From Endomychus coccineus (taxonomy: Eukaryota > Arthropoda > Insecta > Coleoptera > Endomychidae): 64,000 nucleotides of DNA. The stretch is taken from the NCBI GenBank assembly GCA_958510875.1, contig OY294068.1, forward strand, positions 199,540,315-199,604,314. Direction: 5' to 3'. This document shows positions 1 through 9,840 of this stretch, piece after piece; within the stretch, counting starts at the first letter, position 1; the number at the start of each line of letters is the position of its first letter. Below the pieces are notes generated by a model. The model was not told where the DNA came from. It did not search any database and was given only the letters and a program-made list of their open reading frames with translations. The translations under genes and the position numbers were made by a program.

Positions 1-660
1 CCACTCTAACAAATAGGTATACTTTTGCGAATTCAGCTACACCATTTAGATATAAAATAGCTCCGTTTAATAGTCTTGTTCATAGATTATAAGCACCCCT
101 TGAGCCAGCAAATTTGCAACAACTAAATTGAGAAACTTCAGCAAATAGCGTTGGACAATGGGTACGACAAATCTTGGAGAATAGTTTAATTTCTAAACAA
201 TGAAGAAAATTGGAACGCATTCAATAAATCAAAGTAAACTACTGCTTTCAAATACTTCAATAAAGGTCAAAATTTTCACTCTACAGCGATTATTAAATTC
301 TATAATTTGTTTTCAAATTTGCAATACAACCCGCTTATAGATATGAGAATAAGCTAAAAAACCATTTAGGCAACACCTTTGATAAAGTTTGGGATAATTT
401 CGAGATTTACAAAATCGATTGTGTGTCTAAAGGTATTTTGGTAGCATGAACAAAAATAATAGTAAAGATTCAGCGTTACCCAAACGTGGCTTAAATACAG
501 GTCACACCATCTTTCAAGATAAGAAATAATCACCCTTATCGAGTAAAAATTCATCAAAGTACTGAGGATCTTTTGGCTACCAAGTAGCCGAAAGGTCTTT
601 AGTACTTTAGTAGTATTTTTAGTGGATAAGGGTGATTATTTATTATCAATATTATTGTTA
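1..660 (+). mobile_element. Decayed Penelope-like element, group B, 3' part
   Basis: This stretch matches the group B PLE copies at 6.6-7.5 and 43.5-44.2 kb block by block: the run around 40-110, the block near 230-300 and the block at 370-420 that begins the GIY-YIG domain in the better copy. All frames are broken. The end (about 516-640) is an inverted pair of the terminal sequence, meeting at a GGCTAC-CAA-GTAGCC hairpin. It is cut by the window start, so its 5' extent is unknown. Confidence 0.6.
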
Positions 661-1501
661 ATAGACGTATTTCTCGTCTGATTCATATAGATATAAATTA
701 AATATAATAATATTACAGAACTCACTCAGCCATTGTTTGATGATAGATACGTTGACAGTTAGTTCTTCGAAATAAATCTGCAAATACTAGTTGTTGATAG
801 AACAGCCACGCTCTTATATACTAGATTACAACTTCCTCCCGTTGTATATGTTAGGAATCCCCTTGAGTTTGATATAAGTTTTATTTTAATAAATCAGCTG
901 CACATCTGCATAAAGATATAAGTCACAATAATCTGTAAATAAGGGGGATCCCTTTCAAATTAATCAGATCAAGAGATAGTTATCGAGATATTGAGTCATG
1001 TTTCATTAAAGTACTTGAGAAAGAATTAGCTTAATTGTAGTATTACTGGTACTACTCAGATCCAGGGGCGCATTGACAGATTTTGTAGGTATGTATAAAA
1101 ATATAAATAATTCATAATATAATATATATTTCATATATTCGGAAATTTGGTATTTGACTACTGTCTGAAGATGGCGTAACAACGCTGGAACTCTAGTAAT
1201 GGACGTTACAAATAAAAATGAAATCAACATAGTAGTGTTTCAATTTTAAAATATGAATAAAATTTTTTATGCCATAGTACTGGGTGAAGCGATAGAATTC
1301 CTAGAGTTAACTTAATAAGATTTATATTAATATAATCCAGTCACTGAAGATGATAAACGATCAAAAAAGTTATTTTTCCAAGTTCTATCAGGAATGAATA
1401 CAATGAGAAGAAAGAATGAAAAACTACACTATTAATAGGAGGTTGGGCATCATATTTTTGTTTTCAGACATCGTATTTTTTTCAATACTTTGACTACACG
1501 A
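661..1501. other. AT-rich stretch without a recognised gene
   Basis: No frame with protein-like content was found. The only recognisable item is a degenerate hammerhead-like string near 1158-1185 (CTGAAGATGGCG, then CGCTGGAAC), probably an old PLE terminal fragment. The GAAA box is mutated to GGAA. Confidence 0.4.
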
Positions 1502-1925
1502 GAGGAAGACCTATAATGTTCGAAGAACATCGTGTGAACCAACCGTGACATGTTAGGAGAGGAGATAGGCCTTCGTATTTTTCTTGTAGGTTTGGAGGTT
1601 CGAAGAACATGGTGTAAGCCAGCGGTGACATGCTGGGGGGTTATAGGCAGAGGAGGCTAATAGGAAAAGAGTTCCACAGCTTCGCTGTTCGACTGAAAAA
1701 TGACAGGTGACTAGTTTGAGCTCGTCTAGTCCGCCTATCTGGAATCTCTGATGATGGAATAACAGACAAGATTTCAAATGAACCCCGATCATTGAAATAT
1801 CTATAAAAACGAAGAGATCTCCCACCCTTCTACGACGTGCTAGAGATGTCAATGAATGACATCAACTTTCTGAATAGAATCCAAAAGCTTCAGCGTATGT
1901 TTCAAAATCTTTGCCACATCTTCAT
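1502..1925 (-). mobile_element. LINE 3'-end fragment
   Basis: The minus-strand translation resembles the carboxyl end of jockey/CR1-type LINE polymerases: a leucine-rich stretch followed by an arginine-rich block and a tail ending near Thr-Pro-Cys-Ser. The same region, better preserved, lies on the plus strand at 60.8-61.1 kb, with an almost identical FFEHH-type end. Related pieces lie on the minus strand at 4.4-4.8 and 9.6-9.7 kb. It is a 5'-truncated dead copy with no catalytic domain. Confidence 0.5.
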
Positions 1926-2126
1926 TAATTGCCTTAACTCGTTTCTGTCTCGCTCCTCTGGTTTCACTGTATGGTAAAGGGTTGTAGATGAGAAAGCCGT
2001 ATGAAATGTATACCATCATCTACAAAGCTGTAGATGGGACAGGCGATAACTTCCGGCAGATTGTTTATATGGAGCAGAAGCAAACTTGGTGCCAAGATAA
2101 ATCATTGGGGGAACACCAGCATTGAT

Positions 2127-3083
2127 AAATCTTGTCTTCCGGATGGATTCCGCGTCACAAGAGCTCGACTTGATGCCGACGTTTCGCCAACCATTACAGG
2201 TGGCATCTTCAGGGCAGGCTTGAGGCTTGAACTGAAACTGGTTCTACTTGTTTCTGTAGCCGTATTTATTGTAGGAAAAATCCTTCACGCTACATAGTTC
2301 ACTGCCTTTGTTCCGGTGGTTAACTTCGTTCCGGCACCTGACCCTGCCGTTGTGCGATCATGTGCGAAGTGGAATTTTCGAGGATGGGTTTTGCCTAAAA
2401 TTCATAAGCCCTCAGTTCCCCTGAGATCAATTGTCAGCACTATCGGATCTCCTACTTATAAACTCTCTCGATACCTGTCATCTATTCTCAAACCCCTTGT
2501 AGGTGATTCCAATAGTTTTATCCTAAATTCCTTTCATTTCACTGTTTACCAATGTTCCCATTCCAGACATCCTTTCCATAATTTCTCAATTGTTACCTGC
2601 CAAAAACATTTCAACGGACTTGCTACCGTTAATTGAATTTTGTCTATCCTTCACATATTTTCTATACGATGGCAAGTTCTACAAGCAGTCCTCGGGAGCT
2701 GCCATGGGCTCCCCACTTTCCCCGATCATAGCTAATATCTTCATGGAAGCTTTTGAACAAGATGCCATTGACTCATCTGTTCTCAAGCCGAAATGTTGGT
2801 TTAGATATGTCGACGATACTTTCGTTATTCGGCAACATGTTCGCGAAAAGCGTGTTCCCTTCCTCAATCATTTAAATTCATTAAATCCCAATATCCGTTT
2901 CACCATGGAAGTCGAATGGCAAGGTTCACTCCCGTTCCTGGATGTATTGGTTAGTCGACAGACTGACGGTACTTTAGGACATTCTGTGTATCGGAAACCC
3001 ACCCATACCGATAGATACCTCAATGGTCTTTCCCACCACCACCCTGCCCAAAAGCAATCTGTCATAAACTCCCTGGTCATTAT
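2127..3083 (+). mobile_element. Truncated Penelope-like element PLE-A, dead copy
   Basis: The first ~250 bp are a reverse-complement copy of the PLE-A pseudo-LTR. It is joined directly to the middle of the polymerase, at the block reading [12 protein letters not shown]. Compared with the full copy at 26-29 kb, a ~70 bp internal deletion after the NSFHF block removes the segment holding polymerase motif A, and a frameshift follows near 2630. Motif B (AAMGSPLSP) and the YVDD box remain open in the frame 2590-3153. The copy stops abruptly near 3083, before the endonuclease. It cannot encode an active polymerase. Confidence 0.85.
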
Positions 3084-3153
3084 ATCGGAGGATACTCCGT
3101 CAACCACCATATGGAGTGATCTATCTGAGAAAAAACTCGATAGTAAGAGGTAA
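2590..3153 (+). pseudogene. PLE-A reverse transcriptase fragment (motifs B and C)
   Basis: This open stretch of 187 codons covers the palm part of a Penelope-type reverse transcriptase. It has AAMGSPLSPIIANIF as motif B, RYVDD as the catalytic box, and the SLPFLDVLVSRQTDG block that follows. It is nearly identical to residues of the full-length frame at 26.2-28.8 kb, so the insertion is fairly young or the two are close relatives. Motif A and the GIY-YIG nuclease are missing. The last ~23 codons run into unrelated LINE sequence. Confidence 0.8.
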
Positions 3154-3380
3154 GTTGACGCGGAAAGCCATACGACGGAAATTTCTAAGGAAAGCTTTGG
3201 TGCCAGAATCGGTCAAATGTTTTGAAGACATACAATGCTACAGCTAGTGATTCGCCTTGTTTCCCAATAGATTCATGCCATACGTAGGCAAGCAGGTCTC
3301 CTGTTGCCCATATTGCCGATCATTCACGATTTTGGAGCTCTCTAGGTATTGGATGAGCTGGATGTTGTTTTTAAACGTTT
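3084..3380 (-). mobile_element. LINE reverse transcriptase fragment
   Basis: On the minus strand, frame-shifted pieces read like the polymerase region around motif A of jockey/CR1-type LINEs: an ESLAVALYVFKTFDRFWH-like string, then FPSYGFP, then DRSLHMVVDGVSSD. In family members the first is the catalytic SLDISKAFDRVWH motif and the last is the RSxxVxVDG turn. Several frameshifts and substitutions show it is dead. The PLE-A fragment abuts it at 3083. Confidence 0.55.
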
Positions 3381-4400
3381 TAATAGATGTAGGCACTAAC
3401 AATTTTTGATTTGAAAAAACTCTGTTTGGTAGAACTGATTTGCGCGATGTCGTTTGGAAATTTCTCTTCTGTAGCTTAAGGTGATGTCCATGAAGCCTAA
3501 GGTAGCTGTAAGATCAATGGAGAACGTGTTATGTAGAACTCAACATGTTGTAATTAGATCACCCCGCCGTCTACATTGAGAAAATGTATTGAAATTTGCG
3601 CTGCCCAGTTGATGCTCATAAGACGGCCTATGAAGACTGAAGGGCATACGAGTTGCGCCTCGGCCTTAGGCCTGGGTTCCAAAATGGACCAGCAAATGGA
3701 AAATAAATTATTTATTCCTTGTCAAATATTTACTTGTCGTATATGTTGTATCCCAGGAGAACAGAAATTGTGCCCTACTTTTGGCTGGATTAGTTTTTGG
3801 TGCTATCGCTATTGTTAATGTCAAAATCGGCCCTTTCCGATAATTGGCATTCATGTGATTGTGTCAAAAGTAATGATTGATTTTGATTGATCAAAAGTCG
3901 ACATATTCATATAAACGCGAGTTGGGCTTTAAGGTGCTCAATTTTGGAAGTTTGGAGGAATAAACTGACTCATCAATTTAAGTTCGAAAATTTCGTACTT
4001 ACCATACATTTCTTTAATAAAAAGTTACAGAGAATTGCGAAAAATGATTATTTACGCCAGCAATATATGGAGGGTTCAATTTTACAGGACCAACTGAGAA
4101 ATCTAGATATATCTCGACAAAGTAATTGGCTTTTTTCCTAAGCCGCTCCCCCATAACAAAGGTACTGGCTAAAGGTGATTTTTTTGCAAAGTTTTCTTGA
4201 CCTAACTGATTTGTACGCATGAACACCATGACATAATATTTCGATCAACATACAGGGTGCTACAAATTTTCAATACTGTTGATAAAAATCATTCAATGCC
4301 CAAGTTTTAATACATTTGTGTATTCACGGTATTCCTATTTGTTTGCAAGTTATTTGGCCAAATTCAAAATATACATTCATTTCAACCCCATTTCCACTGG
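3381..4400. other. No recognisable gene; repeat-like debris
   Basis: Short open frames on both strands have no family resemblance that I recognise. A string near 4252 (TACAGGGTGC) looks like the end of a Tc1/mariner-type terminal repeat, but no partner end was found. Confidence 0.35.
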
Positions 4401-4404
4401 ACAT

Positions 4405-4830
4405 CATTGACGAACTACTCCATTAGGTGATATTTCCAATAGAAACAATCTTGTTGATAAGCCCTGTCAACTAAGACTTTATGTATTTCAATTTCATCAA
4501 TCTTTTTCTTCTGTACTTGAAGTCTGTTAGGAGTTAGATTGCCAGTTCCCGAGCTTGGAAATGAAGGGTTGACTAGCTTAAGCTTGTCTAGAAAAGAGAG
4601 ATCACCCACCTTTGTACGATGTTCTAGATACGTCTATGAATTCGTGTGACATCAACAATCAGACATGAATCTCTCTTCTGGATACAATCCAAGAGCTTCA
4701 GCATTTGGAAGCCGAACTTCAAACGTATGAACAGTACTCCGAGAAAGGTCTGAGCTTTGTAGATTATGAGGAGCTGCTGGGATGTACAGTAGCTCTTAGC
4801 ACGCGATTTTCACAGTGGACCTCACATAAT
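4405..4830 (-). mobile_element. LINE 3'-end fragment, second copy
   Basis: Shares with the fragments at 1.5-1.9 and 9.6-9.7 kb a minus-strand block whose translation contains KLLDCIQK (compare LDSIQKR in the other copies), followed by a stretch like the TSLS/NPSFP end. It is the segment before the carboxyl end of a LINE polymerase. It is truncated at both ends and carries frameshifts. Confidence 0.45.
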
Positions 4831-5270
4831 TATCCCTTGAGAAGGTGTTGTTGGTGGTAAGCCCGAGCGTGGATATGAAAGACATTCATAGGAATGTTGG
4901 AATAAAAAGTGAGATAAGACAATAATAACATGATTTACTGATGGAAAAATTCTCCTTATATTGTCCATTCACTTAAATACAACTATTATCCCGCAATTGA
5001 TCTACAATCAGTCAAACCAGAGCACTTGGACCGCTTGATTATTATTAGTATTATTATATGAAGTTTTTATGGAAATTATCTCGCTAGTGGCCTTCTGACA
5101 GGAGAAAGATCTCTGAATTTTCCTCACATTTATAGAATGAAAAAGATAAATCTATTCTTCAGGGTAGGCAATTTATTTAGGAAATAATCAAATAATATGT
5201 ACTCAGAATTTTATTATAATGCTATAAAAAATATTTCAGTTAATAAATTATGTAATTATACTATCGTTTT
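4831..5270. other. 3' flank of attacin-like gene 1
   Basis: AT-rich sequence downstream of the gene 1 stop. On the minus strand an AATAAA hexamer lies at about 5172-5177, roughly 95 nt past the stop codon, and is the likely polyadenylation signal. Nothing else is recognisable. Confidence 0.45.
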
Positions 5271-5467
5271 TCAAAACCTAGTACCAAATTGTAATCCTCC
5301 ATAATATTGAGGTCGTCCAGCTCCATAAGGTCCTCCAAAATGTCTAGAATAAGATCCTACAGCATCCAATCTTGAGTTTCCATTTCTCCACAAGTTGCCT
5401 GTTCCTGTAGCAGATAAGTCTGTTCCGAAATGGGGTGTTTTTTGTACTCCCAAATTTAAACCAGATC
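5271..5467 (-). CDS. Exon 3 of attacin-like gene 1
   Basis: Encodes the C-terminal 64 residues, ending QFGTRF and then TGA. It contains GVQKTPHFGTDLSATG and the GGPYGAGRPQYYGG signature. About 5 of 65 residues differ from gene 2, far fewer than in exon 2, and a 47-nt stretch (about 5338-5384) is identical to gene 2. Confidence 0.85.
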
Positions 5468-8400
5468 CTGAAATTAATTCATCAATAATCGATATTTATA
5501 TTATAGAGCGAGCACTTGTTGTACCCTCACACTCCCTAGATGTTACCCTGAGCCCTATTTTCCTCCTCAAACCGACCAATCAGGAGCCATCTTCGGATGC
5601 ATCCCATATTCAACAATCGATATATGAGTTTTCGTATCTGTTCAACTTGATGTTGAATACTTTTTAAAAGGTTTAAGCCGTTCGAGAACACTTTCCTTCG
5701 TACACAAGATGCAATCCTGTTGGTACTTCCTGATTGGTCGGGAAAAAGACGCGGAACTGGAGAAAAGTACAACCATTTGATTTGCTATAATAAATGAAAA
5801 ATCAACCTGAAGGATTATGTTGATAACCCAGATTTCCTCCAAATGTGGGTGGGTTGGAGTTGAATGGTTTCGATACGAATCCTCCGGCGTCGATTCGGTT
5901 ATTAGGGTTACTCCAGAGTGTTCCTTGTGTTCCCAATCTGGCACCGGCACTATTGAGGTCGAAAGTGGCCGATCCCCTGAAAATATCAATTCAATAAGAA
6001 TGGAATCAATTGTACAGGAATAATGTTGATTTCTGAGTGGAGGTTGCGTTACGGAATAGGTGGTATCATCAGGGCGGCACCAACTGTGACTGTGATAAGG
6101 CTTACGCATTCCCGTGTGCCTATAAGTAATATAATGATAAGAACAAAATAGAGAGAGCTGGGAATTGTCGAGTTTATGCAGGAGTAGACACCTTTTATTA
6201 TTACAAAAAGATGCTCATTAAATTTAATTAAAATGAAATAGTATAGGAGCTAGAGCGATATGGGGGGCCTGAATGAATACACTTTGGCACTACGTATATC
6301 GATGGAGGAAGGTTGAATGTGATTCTTATACATTTGTACCTGGTGCCAAAGTTTTTTATCTACGATAGGCTAAATGGAATGCACGAACACAGTTTATAAC
6401 CTGGTGGAAAATGTTTGTTATTGTCGCCAGTTCAAAAACATACGCCCAGCAATACTTCAGTAGTGCTAACGTGTATTCATTCCGGTTCACCACATCGCTC
6501 TAGCTCCCAGACTGAAAGATGTGCTGGATCTGCAAGGGTAGTTTGAATGGATTTTCTGTATGTAATCAATTCCAAGTGATTACAAATTTTTATAATGTTA
6601 AATGTTCGGCCAATATTAATTAAAAATTAAAATGGCAAAAGTTTGGTATAGATATGTCGATGATGTTTTCGAGATTATGAGTAAGGATTCTGATTTACTG
6701 ACTTTTTGAACACGCTTAATAGCCGATTTGATTCACTGAGATTCACTGTCAAAATAGCGGCAGATAAGCAGATTAATTTCCGAGATATTAACAGCATAAG
6801 AAATTTTAACCATTTTAATTCAACATATTCAGGAAAGCCACTCAAAAGAATCTAGTTATACCATTTAATAGTCTTGTTGATAGATTATCAACCGTCCTTT
6901 TGAGCCAGCAAAAGTATATCAACAGAGTTGAAAAACTTGAACATATATCGTTGGGCAATGGTTAATACACATCTTTGATCAATAATTTAATTTCTAAGCA
7001 AAAAAGAAAACTGGAACGCAAATAATTAACCAAATAATAGCCACTACCTTCAAATAGTTCGATGAAATTCAAAAGTCTCACTTATCATTCTTCGGTTATT
7101 AATATATTCCATAGTTTGTTTCCTAAATTTGGAATACAACAAGTTTATAGATGTATGAACAAGCTAAAAAACTATTCCGGCAACACCTTTGATGAAGTTT
7201 CCGACTTCTATAAAAATGCGGGATTTACAAAGCGATTGTGCTGAAAATCGGTCGCACATATTTTAGATACAGGTTGCACAATTTTTCGAGAAAGCTTATC
7301 ACTTTTAAAACACAGTACGAATCAAATATGTAAGTAATTTAGAAGGGATGAAAAAGTAGGTATAAACGAAAAAGCAATTTAATAAATTCCGATTTATCCC
7401 CAGCTGAGGGTAACTCCGTGTTTACATTATTATCCCCAAATAGTATTTGAAAAGGCACATTTCTATTTCTAATTTGGTATAGATTCTCAGTACATTAACA
7501 ATATTTTTAATGGATAGGGGTGATTATTTCTCATTCATAGAGTTATATTGTATACACAATGTTAACTCTCTTATAGTTTCGTTATGAATGATGTTATAAA
7601 GTTTTGAAAAAAGTGTTCTAGATGTGCATATCATTTTTTTAACTTCATTATTTTCCTGACATAGATAGATAATATTTTCTACATAAGGACTTGAGACTTA
7701 TTTTGTTAGCCTTTAGAAAGTTATTCACATCTCTTCAAGGTGATTATTCGTGAACTCTTCGTCTTAGATAAAACCTTCACTTTACTTGAAGATCTTGATT
7801 TGTCATTAACTTCATAGTTAATCATGAACAAACAGTAGACTTCCGCGGATAGCTAATCTTGAAAATTCTCTTGGCTTCCGGATGTATTCCACGTCGCAAT
7901 AGCACGACTTAATGCCGACGTTTCGCCAATCATTATAGCAAGCATCTTCAGTGGAGGCTTGAGGCTTGAACTGAAACTGATTCTTCTGACTTCTGTAGCG
8001 TTACACAGCTCTCTCCCTTGATTCCGGTGGTTAATTCCGTTCTGGCACCTGACCCTGCCGTTGTGTGATGATGTGCGAAGGGGAATCCTCGAAAATTCCA
8101 CTTCGCACATGATCACACAACGGCATGTTCAGCTGGCTGAACTTGAGTTAACCACCGGAATAAAGGCAGTGAATTGTGTAGAGTGAAGAATTTTTCCTAC
8201 AATAAATACAGCTACAGAAACCAGTAAAATCAGTTTCAATTCAAGCCGCAAGCCTGCCCTGAAGATTCCAACTATAATGGCTAGCGAAACGTCGGCATCG
8301 GGTCATTCCACCCGGAATCCAAGAATTTTCTTATAGTGAATCCTTCAGTCTTAAGTATTTGAAGCATGAATAGTGTAATTTTATTTGTATTTGTCTTTGG

Positions 8401-9175
8401 AATACTATCTGAAGATGACGTACTATGTCGAAACGTAGTTGAAGTTACAGATGAATCTGCTAGTGTTTTGATGTTACCAATATCAATTGTTTAAATTGTA
8501 ATTCAGGAGGATTAATCAATAAATAGCAGAGGTTGCGGTTAAACGGAAAATTCTATCACCTAATTTCTCCCTAAAAGAGGGTGACAGATTATTAGTAATA
8601 TACTACGTTTCGAAATGTTGATTATAAATAGAAAGCGAAGTTATGAAAATAATCGAAAATGGCAACATTATTATTGTACATGTCTAAAAGAAATCAAATC
8701 AGCAGTACCGATAGTTATAACACGACTTTATTGAAGAAATATGTGTTTTATCATTATTTTTCTGCTGTTCATATTATAAAGTTGTATAATAGAAAAATAC
8801 TAACGAATCTAACTCCAAAAGATAGGACTCAATAGCTTCGTACATGAAACTAACATTTATATGGGAAATTCATGATGGAATGAATGAAATAATAAATGCA
8901 GAATTTGGTTAAATGAACGAACAAATATTTTGTTTTTATACCACTTTTAATAATAACATGAAACGTTACTATAGCTTCAACAGCGAAGCCCCTTTATCAA
9001 ACAGATACAAACTTTCTTTAATTCATAGAAAAAGAAAAAATGGATTGAAATATTAAAGATACATCAATTGAAGTATTTACATTAGATATTATTCAAAAAA
9101 TATTTACCCTTGAGTTAAGGGTAGAAAACTGAAGTGGACACAGATCAACGCTACAGGCACGAGGATGAAATGCAT
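5271..9175 (-). CDS. Attacin-family antimicrobial peptide, gene 1 (three exons)
   Basis: Predicted secreted antimicrobial peptide of the attacin family; in insects these act in haemolymph against Gram-negative bacteria. The exons, read on the minus strand, are 9175-9108 (68 nt), 5976-5807 (170 nt) and 5467-5271 (197 nt). Joined they give an uninterrupted frame of 144 codons plus TGA. Exon 1 is a signal peptide; exons 2-3 form a glycine-rich attacin C-terminal domain (FDLNSA, AGGFVSKPFNSNPP, GGNLGYQH, GTGNLWRN, GGPYGAGRPQYYGG). Splice sites are canonical (GTAAAT, GTTGAT donors; TTTTCAG, AATTTCAG acceptors) and phases match gene 2. Intron 1 (3.1 kb) is full of transposon fragments. Compared with gene 2 it lacks 33 codons at the start of exon 2. 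The family call is strong; expression is inferred. Confidence 0.8.
5807..5976 (-). CDS. Exon 2 of attacin-like gene 1
   Basis: Encodes the first half of the attacin domain. The acceptor is TATTTTCAG|GG and the donor CAG|GTTGAT. It enters in phase 2 and leaves in phase 1, as in gene 2. Compared by eye with the matching 56 residues of gene 2, about 18 positions differ. Confidence 0.8.
6246..6508. mobile_element. MITE with ~55-bp terminal inverted repeats
   Basis: The two ends read GGAGCTAGAGCGAT on the plus strand and its reverse complement (ATCGCTCTAGCTCC) at the right. The inverted repeat continues inward through GAATGAATACAC and a TGGCACTAC-like block for about 55 bp. No coding capacity. 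It lies in intron 1 of attacin-like gene 1. No clear target duplication was seen, and the transposase family is unknown. Confidence 0.7.
6520..7545 (+). mobile_element. Decayed Penelope-like element, group B
   Basis: From 6631 the plus strand reads KVWYRYVDDVFEIMSKDSD, the catalytic YVDD box of a Penelope reverse transcriptase. This is followed by the SLRFTVKI and INFRDI blocks, and then by degenerate sequence up to the start of the GIY-YIG region (about 7160-7340) and the terminal block ending near 7545. The first ~90 bp (6520-6610) instead match the minus-strand copy at 17.9 kb, so this copy too has an inverted piece at its left edge. Many stops. It lies within intron 1 of attacin-like gene 1. 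Confidence 0.65.
7838..8345. mobile_element. Palindromic PLE-A pseudo-LTR pair
   Basis: A diverged PLE-A pseudo-LTR in minus orientation (7838-8090) is followed by one in plus orientation (8090-8345), meeting at CCTCGAAAATTCCACTTCGCAC. Both arms keep parts of the hammerhead core; the plus arm has CTGAAGATT, GCGAAACGTCGGCATC. No polymerase or nuclease sequence lies between them. It shows the same head-to-head layout as the copy at 13.7-15.1 kb, in a more extreme form. It lies in intron 1 of attacin-like gene 1. Confidence 0.75.
8346..9100. other. Intron 1 remainder with small PLE terminal fragments
   Basis: A hammerhead-like string (CTGAAGATGACG, then GTCGAAACGTAG) lies at about 8412-8440 and belongs to another PLE terminal repeat. 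A second fragment at about 8925-9010 matches 19.41-19.50 kb, next to the group C polymerase. The rest is AT-rich and unassigned. Confidence 0.45.
9108..9175 (-). CDS. Exon 1 of attacin-like gene 1 (signal peptide)
   Basis: This exon encodes 22 residues, MHFILVPVALICVHFSFLPL then Thr-Gln, plus two bases of a glycine codon. It has a hydrophobic core typical of a secretion signal. It matches exon 1 of gene 2 in length, phase and sequence (both start MHF and end TQG or SQG). The donor is GG|GTAAAT. It was found by looking for the gene 2 leader upstream, 3.1 kb from the rest of the gene. The start codon is the only ATG that gives a leader in frame with exon 2. Confidence 0.82.
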
Positions 9176-9222
9176 TGTAAATTTTTAAGTAGGTTATTAA
9201 CAGTTTGAATTACAAATATGAA

Positions 9223-9308
9223 CTATATAATGATTCAGAAATGCTCTGTTTATATTCATTCGTTAACCGAATGAAGTAATTCCCCTCCTAATTAATTGCA
9301 GGATTCCC
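9223..9308 (-). promoter_or_regulatory. Promoter of attacin-like gene 1: TATA and kB-like sites
   Basis: On the minus strand TATATAG lies at 9229-9223, about 50 nt upstream of the start codon. GGGGAATTAC at 9285-9276 and GGGAATCCTG at 9308-9299 resemble Rel/NF-kB sites, which control insect immune genes. The first is nearly identical in sequence to the site upstream of gene 2. Binding by Relish or Dif is an inference from the consensus. Confidence 0.55.
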
Positions 9309-9488
9309 AATGAAAGATTAAGCTTGTAAAAGTCAAACGATATCGCCTAGGGTTACATTATGCTACTATTATTATGGTTTCACATTTTTCATCCCGGTTA
9401 GCCGATTTGCCACTTTCCTTTGAGAAAATGTACATCTTTTCTCATGCTAACGTTGCGACCTTCACAGCTAGACGTATGTTTCATACGT

Positions 9489-9542
9489 ATCCCAAAAATC
9501 AAAAATTCACGACATGTATCGTGAATTTTTGATTTTTGGGAT
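9489..9542. repeat. Perfect 24-bp inverted repeat with 6-nt loop
   Basis: Arms 9489-9512 and 9519-9542 are perfectly complementary, separated by CATGTA. It lies about 310 bp upstream of the start of attacin-like gene 1. It may be the remnant of a small foldback element, or a cruciform- or hairpin-forming site; there is no proof of transcription. Confidence 0.85.
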
Positions 9543-9589
9543 CCATATGAAGAGGCGATCACGATTACCCATCACACTTGGGGTCCCAA

Positions 9590-9730
9590 CACCAACTGTT
9601 TCCTGTGCTATCTTCTGGATAGAATCCAAGAGCTTCGGCGTATGTTTGGGAACAGTACTCCTGGACAGGTTGAATCTATGCTTTGTAGATTATGAGGAGC
9701 TGATGGGTGTCTGTATGTGTGTATTATGGA
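9590..9730 (-). mobile_element. LINE fragment, third copy of the 1.5/4.4 kb family
   Basis: It shares a run through CTGGATAGAATCCAAGAG, a (C/G)TTCGGCGTATG block and TTTGTAGATTATGAGGAGCTG with the copies at 1.88 and 4.7 kb. On the minus strand it corresponds to the LLDSIQ region of a LINE polymerase. Short and without an open frame of interest. Confidence 0.45.
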
Positions 9731-9840
9731 GACGATTACCACGTTTCAACTGGTATTTTTGACATCCATCTTGAGTTTTTCAAATTGAATTAATGCATTT
9801 TATTGAACTATTATGTCAACCATATTTTCCTGATTATAAG

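Noticed and set aside
5508..5760. Insert in intron 2 of attacin-like gene 1 as a coding segment
   Set aside because: Intron 2 is 339 bp here and 81 bp in gene 2, so an insertion is likely. But the open frames lack any family match and the splice sites are intact around them.
5642..6109. 155-codon minus-strand frame overlapping attacin-like gene 1
   Set aside because: It is a different frame from exon 2, crosses both splice sites and has no domain. The spliced reading gives an attacin domain homologous to gene 2.
7853..8116. 87-codon minus-strand frame as an exon of attacin-like gene 1
   Set aside because: It is the translated pseudo-LTR of PLE-A, inside intron 1, and not homologous to anything in gene 2.
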